DNA of 64,000 nucleotides from Prorocentrum cordatum (lineage: Eukaryota; Sar; Dinophyceae; Prorocentrales; Prorocentraceae): contig CAUYUJ010000695.1 in assembly GCA_963575745.1 (NCBI GenBank), forward strand, positions 28,501 to 92,500, given 5' to 3'. Position numbers and translations under genes: made by a program. Of the stretch, positions 60,352 to 64,000 are shown piece by piece (position 1 is the first letter of the stretch; the number at the start of each line of letters is the position of its first letter). Under the pieces are notes generated by a model. The model was not told where the DNA came from and searched no databases. It saw only the letters and a list, made by a program, of their open reading frames with translations.

Positions 60352-60569
60352 CTCCAAATCCCTTATTAATCGTCCCCCGGGTCCGGTTTTTTAAGGCGCC
60401 TTTTTGGTCATTAAGGGGGTCTGGTTTATTAGGTCGCTTTCTCTGGATTGGAGCTGAGGGGGTCTGGTTTATTGAGGCGCCCCATCGAAGAGGGGGTCCG
60501 GAATATTAGGTCGCATTTGGAGGGGGGTCTGGTTTTTTAGGGGGGGGTCGATTAATAAGGGATTTGGAG
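60352..60569 (+). mobile_element. F2 MITE, copy 3 (218 bp)
   Basis: CTCCAAATCCCTTATTAATC left and GATTAATAAGGGATTTGGAG right, flanked by TA at 60350-60351 and 60570-60571. Best-preserved copy with 2483-2700. Confidence 0.9.
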
Positions 60570-60610
60570 TAGTCCCATCTTCTCTCCCTCCATCTCCGGG
60601 CCGCCCGCCC

Positions 60611-60826
60611 ATGGCAGCCATGCTCCGCTGCTCGCGGCTGCGGGCCGTACTGGCGGCGGCCCTGCCGGCCACCGCCCCCGGTGCCCTGCCTGCCGCACGC
60701 GGGCGGGGGGCCGGGGCCCAGCGCGCCTGCGCCGCGGCGTTCGCGGGCGGAAAGCAGATCCGTATCCCCAGACCAGAGGAGGAGGAGAAGTTACCCAAAA
60801 CGCTAGTTCGTCTTCCCGCGTTATAG
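60611..60826 (+). CDS. Possible first exon with organelle-targeting-like peptide
   Basis: ATG at 60611 opens a 71-codon, GC3-rich frame: MAAMLRCSRLRAVLAAAL, then Ala/Arg/Pro-rich sequence with no acidic residue until about residue 56, as in mitochondrial presequences. After GGKQIRIPRPEEEEK the frame drifts into an F12 repeat and stops, so a real exon would end near 60780. No downstream exon was found. Composition bias could also produce this. Confidence 0.3.
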   Translation: MAAMLRCSRLRAVLAAALPATAPGALPAARGRGAGAQRACAAAFAGGKQIRIPRPEEEEKLPKTLVRLPAL

Positions 60827-60834
60827 TCCTGCTG

Positions 60835-60960
60835 GGCCTTCTCGGAGGCCCTCGTCGCCGCCGCTGGATTCGCCTTGAGATTCTAGTCAGAATGCACCCC
60901 GGGAGAGGTCCAGTAGCGGTATCGGTACCCTTGGGTTTGCCCAAGACCCTTTCGGATATG
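60835..60960 (+). repeat. F12 dispersed repeat, copy 3
   Basis: CCTCGTCGCCGCCGCTGGAT to GGGAGAGGTCCAGTAGCGGT and TCGGTACCCTTGG. Confidence 0.7.
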
Positions 60961-61194
60961 GGAGACATGTCACGGAGTTGTTTGTAGTCTTAGTAGTAGT
61001 AACCCCATGCCCACGATAATAATGTACCCCCCCCTTAAGTCGTTAGAGTTTTTTATCGTCGACCAATAAGAGTTTGGTCGGGGGCGCGGGGCGCGGAGGC
61101 CAAACTTCATTATCACCTCGGAACGTCATGTTGAGATAGCAATATCAAGTTATGTTGAAATAGCAACATCAAGCGAAGCGATCACACTTTTTTC

Positions 61195-61680
61195 AGGATG
61201 TCTCAAGCGAAACCAAGAATTTTGGGAGGCAGGCTCAAACGAAACGAGCAATGTTTCAAGGATGTCTCAAGCGAAACCAGTAACTCGGTGAGGATGTTTC
61301 AAGCGATTCGAGAAGCTTGTCGAGGATGTCTCAAGCGAAACAAGCATATACTCGAGGATGTCTCGAGCGATTCGAGAAGCTTGTCGAGGATGTCTCAAGC
61401 GAAACAAGCATATACTCGAGGATGTCTCAAGCTAAACAAGCATATACTGAAGGATGTCTCAAGCGAAACGATACGTTTCTTAAGGATGTCTCAAGCGAAA
61501 ACAACAATTCTGTGAGGATGTCTCAAGGGAAACCAAGAATTTTGGGAGGCAGGCTCAAACGAAACGAGCAATGTTTCAAGGATGTTTCAAGCGAAACCAG
61601 CAATTCTGCGAGGATGTCTCAAGCGATTCGAGAAGCTTGTCGAGGATGTCTCAAGCGAAACAAGCATATACTCGAGGATT
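61195..61680. repeat. 32-bp tandem array
   Basis: About 15 units of GGATGTCTCAAGCGAAACAA plus 12 bp, with variant units (GATTCGAGAAGCTTGTCGA; AACGAGCAATGTTTCAA). A larger block of about 312 bp is itself duplicated (61198 and 61518). Period 32 rotates the frame. Confidence 0.9.
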
Positions 61681-62190
61681 GCTCTTTTTCTTCCTCTTCT
61701 CTTCTCCTTCTTTTTTCTTAAGTTTTATTTTTTATGTTTGTAGTTCTTCAGGTCTTTTTTGTTTCCTCTCTCTCCCCATGCCCCCCTGAACTTGTTTATC
61801 CCTGGTGTTGATTATCCATGGCAAGTGAGGCACATGAGCTACCCTACACGAGCATTCAAAAAAATCAATGTTCAGAAAGCGCTTGTAACTTAAATCTAAT
61901 AGATTTGGAACTTGAAAGTATTGCTCTCTTTCTTCCTCTTCTCTTCTCCTTCTTTTTTCTTGATTTATATTTTTTAATTCTTTATATATTTCTTTATTTA
62001 TTTCTTTTTGTTCCTCTCTCTCCCCATGCCCCCCTGAACTTGTTTATCCCTGGGGTTGATTATCCACGGCAAGTGAGGCACATGAGCTACCCTACACGAG
62101 CACTTAAATTAGCCTGGCGAAGGACCCAACCATATGCAACTGTGAATACCGCAAGTGTGAATATCGTTTTCGGCGGCGCTACCTCTGGGT
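61681..62190 (+). repeat. Two copies of a segment repeated at 63420-63890
   Basis: CTCTCCCCATGCCCCCCTGA, ACTTGTTTATCCCTGG.GTTG and GAGGCACATGAGCTACC occur near 61772, 62016, 63551 and (partly) 63822. They are preceded by T/C-rich stretches and followed by AAGCGCTTGTAA. They flank the 77-bp array on both sides. Confidence 0.8.
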
Positions 62191-62201
62191 AGTGGAGACG
62201 C

Positions 62202-63270
62202 ATGCGAACACCCCCACTGGGGCCTTCGGTGGAGCTCCCTATGGGGCTACGAAACGCTGCCCTGGGTGGGGGAACCGCATGCAGGCAGCCCCTCTGGGGC
62301 CTTCGGTGGAGCTCCCTGTGGGGCCACGAAACGCTGCCCTTGGTGGGGGAACCGCATGCGGGCACCCCCACTGGGGCCTACGGTGGAGCTCCCTCTGGGG
62401 CTACGAAACGCTGCCCTGGGTGGGGGAACCGCATGAGGGCAGCCCCACTGGGGCCTTCGGTGGAGCTCCCTATGGGGCCACGAAACGCTGCCCTGGGTGG
62501 GGGAACCGCATGCGAACACCCCCACTGGGGCCTTCGGTGGAGCTCCCTATGGGGCTACGAAACGCTGCCCTGGGTGGGGGAACCGCATGCGAACCCCCCA
62601 CTGGGGCCTTCGGTGGAGCTCCCTATGGGGCCACGAAACGCTGCCCTGGGTGGGGGAACCGCATGGAACACCCCACTGGGGCCTTCGGTGGAGCTCCCTA
62701 TGGGGCTACGAAACGCTGCCCTGGGTGGGGGAACCGCATGCGAACACCCCCACTGGGGCCTTCGGTGGAGCTCCCTATGGGGAAACGCTGCCCTGGGTGG
62801 GGGAACCGCATGCGAACACCCCCACTGGGGCCTTCGGTGGAGCTCCCTATGGGGCTACGAAACGCTGCCCTGGGGGGGAACCGCATGCGAACACCCCCAC
62901 TGGGGCCTTCGGTGGAGCTCCCTATGGGGCCACGAAACGCTGCCCTGGGTGGGGGAACCGCATGCGAACACCCCCACTGGGGCCTTCGGTGGAGCTCCCT
63001 ATGGGGCCACGAAACGCTGCCCTGGGTGGGGGAACCGCATGCGAACACCCCCACTGGGGCCTTCGGTGGAGCTCCCTATGGGGCTACGAAACGCTGCCCT
63101 GGGTGGGGGAACCGCATGTGGACACCCCCACTGGGGCCTTCGGTGGAGCTCCCTCTGGGGCTACGAAGCGCTGCCCTGGGTGGGGGAACCGCATGTGGAC
63201 ACCCCCACTGAAGCCTTCGGTGGAGCTCCCTATGGGGCTACGAAACGCTGCCCTGGGTGGGGGAACCGCT
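62202..63270. repeat. 77-bp tandem array, about 14 units, open in all forward frames
   Basis: Units run ATGCGAACACCCCCACTGGG...GGGGGAACCGC. 77 is 2 modulo 3, so each frame cycles through the three translations (PLGPSVELPMG, HWGLRWSSLWG, TGAFGGAPYG). No stop occurs in any forward frame and long frames exist on the reverse strand. Some units have small indels that do not close the frames. No evidence of translation. Confidence 0.9.
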
Positions 63271-64000
63271 GGAGGGAGGAGGGCGAGGAGGAGGAGGAAC
63301 GCGGGGCACCGTCTCTTCAAAACGAGGACCCAACACCACAGGATGGTTGGGAAAACAATAATTATCATAAAGCGCTTGTAAATAAAAAAATTAATACATT
63401 TGAATATTCATATATTTTGTTTTATGCTCCTTTCCTCTCCTCTTCTACTTCTCCTCCTCATTTCTTATTGGCCTTTTCCTTTTTAATATTTCTTTTATGT
63501 ATTTCCCTCAACTCTCTCTTTGTTTTCTTTATTTATCTCTTTATATCTTTCTCTCTCCCCATGCGCCCCTGAACTTGTTTATCCCTGGGTTTGATTATCG
63601 ACGGAAAGTGAGGCACATGAGCTCCTACACGAGCACTTCTAAGAAATTAAAAAAAAAGTAAAAAAAAAAATAAAGCGCTTGTAAATAAAATATAATAGAT
63701 TTGGAACTTGAAATGTTTGCTTTTCCTCTTCCTCTCCTCTTCTACTTCTTCTCTTGAATTTTTCTTCTCCTCTTCATTTTCATTATTTCTTCTCTCTCTC
63801 TCTCTATTTCTATCTCTCTGTCTCTCTCCCCCCCATGCCCCCCTGAACTTGTTTATCCCTGGAGTTGATTATCCATGGAAAATCTGATAGTTTTTTTTTA
63901 TTTCCTCTCTGTTTTTTTTCTCTCTCTGTGTCTCTATCTCTCTCTCCTCTTGCTCCTCTCCTGTCTTCTCCTTCCCTCTCCTCCTCTCCTTCCTCTCTTG
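63271..64000. repeat. Right edge: segment copies and T/C-rich DNA
   Basis: Third and fourth copies of the CCCCATGC.CCCCTGAACTTG segment lie at about 63551-63620 and 63822-63880, followed by CT-rich low-complexity sequence to the window end. Confidence 0.7.

Noticed and set aside
62087-63368. Bacterial-style CRISPR array in the 77-bp and 32-bp repeats
   Set aside because: Units are contiguous tandem repeats without unique spacers, and no cas-like gene is present.

Overview
This window looks like nuclear DNA of a dinoflagellate. The evidence is the high GC content, long tracts of simple repeats, dense families of short inverted-repeat elements, a GC3-rich Ty1/copia element with a methyltransferase-like domain, a DIRS-type retroelement, and a nuclease gene family with RGASQPA-like peptides that I recall from dinoflagellate genomes. 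The genus cannot be fixed from the sequence. High GC and introner-like introns would fit a Prorocentrum-like genome, but that is inference. Almost no host genes are visible. I saw no rRNA, tRNA, CRISPR array or bacterial-type operon, and no spliced-leader motif.

Layout. 1-15.4 kb is a patchwork of short non-autonomous elements and microsatellites. 15.5-17.3 kb holds the best host gene, a split alpha/beta-hydrolase (esterase). Its last intron (17008-17182) appears to be a diverged copy of a repeat found at least six more times in the window, so that repeat may be an introner. 17.3-27.9 kb is again repeats. 27.9-37.2 kb is a complete, young Ty1/copia element: 200-bp LTRs with three differences, a 5-bp target duplication, and a polyprotein with protease, a C5-methyltransferase-like domain, integrase, RT and RNase H. 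37.75-47.62 kb is a complete DIRS-order element with split direct repeats A1...B1-A2-B2 around a 2990-codon ORF with gag-like region, RT, RNase H, a degenerate J-domain and a tyrosine recombinase. 47.6-51.3 kb is MITEs plus a 73-bp array and (GTA)n tracts. 51.4-55.9 kb holds a helicase-associated-like repeat gene broken at an A10 tract, then an intact endonuclease/exonuclease/phosphatase-fold gene whose 3' tail has been tandemly duplicated. 56-64 kb is microsatellites, a third copy of a 218-bp MITE, a possible presequence exon, and 32-bp and 77-bp tandem arrays.

Families used below. F1: MITE starting TTAAGTCGGGC, 8-10 bp target duplications. F2: 218-bp MITE, TIR CTCCAAATCCCTTATTAATC, TA target. 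F3: TIR with CCACCCCAACCCAACCCGAAG-like ends. F4: TIR GGTACCGGAAATTTTCGGTA. F5: ends CCAGCCT..CTATCCCT. F6: TIR GTCGGAGGATCGCGCCGCAT. F7: GC-rich hairpin element with CATAAAC-type ends. F8: CAGGAGGGG...GTGTGTCC introner-like repeat. F9: clusters of GCTTCTNAGAAGC palindromes. F10-F12 and J: dispersed repeats without clear TIRs.

The two large retroelements are the only long coding units. In the copia element, codon composition shows that the single long ORF is not coding in one frame throughout: a 252-codon nested ORF (30708-31463) carries the coding signal, with a zinc-finger-like motif, in the +1 frame.
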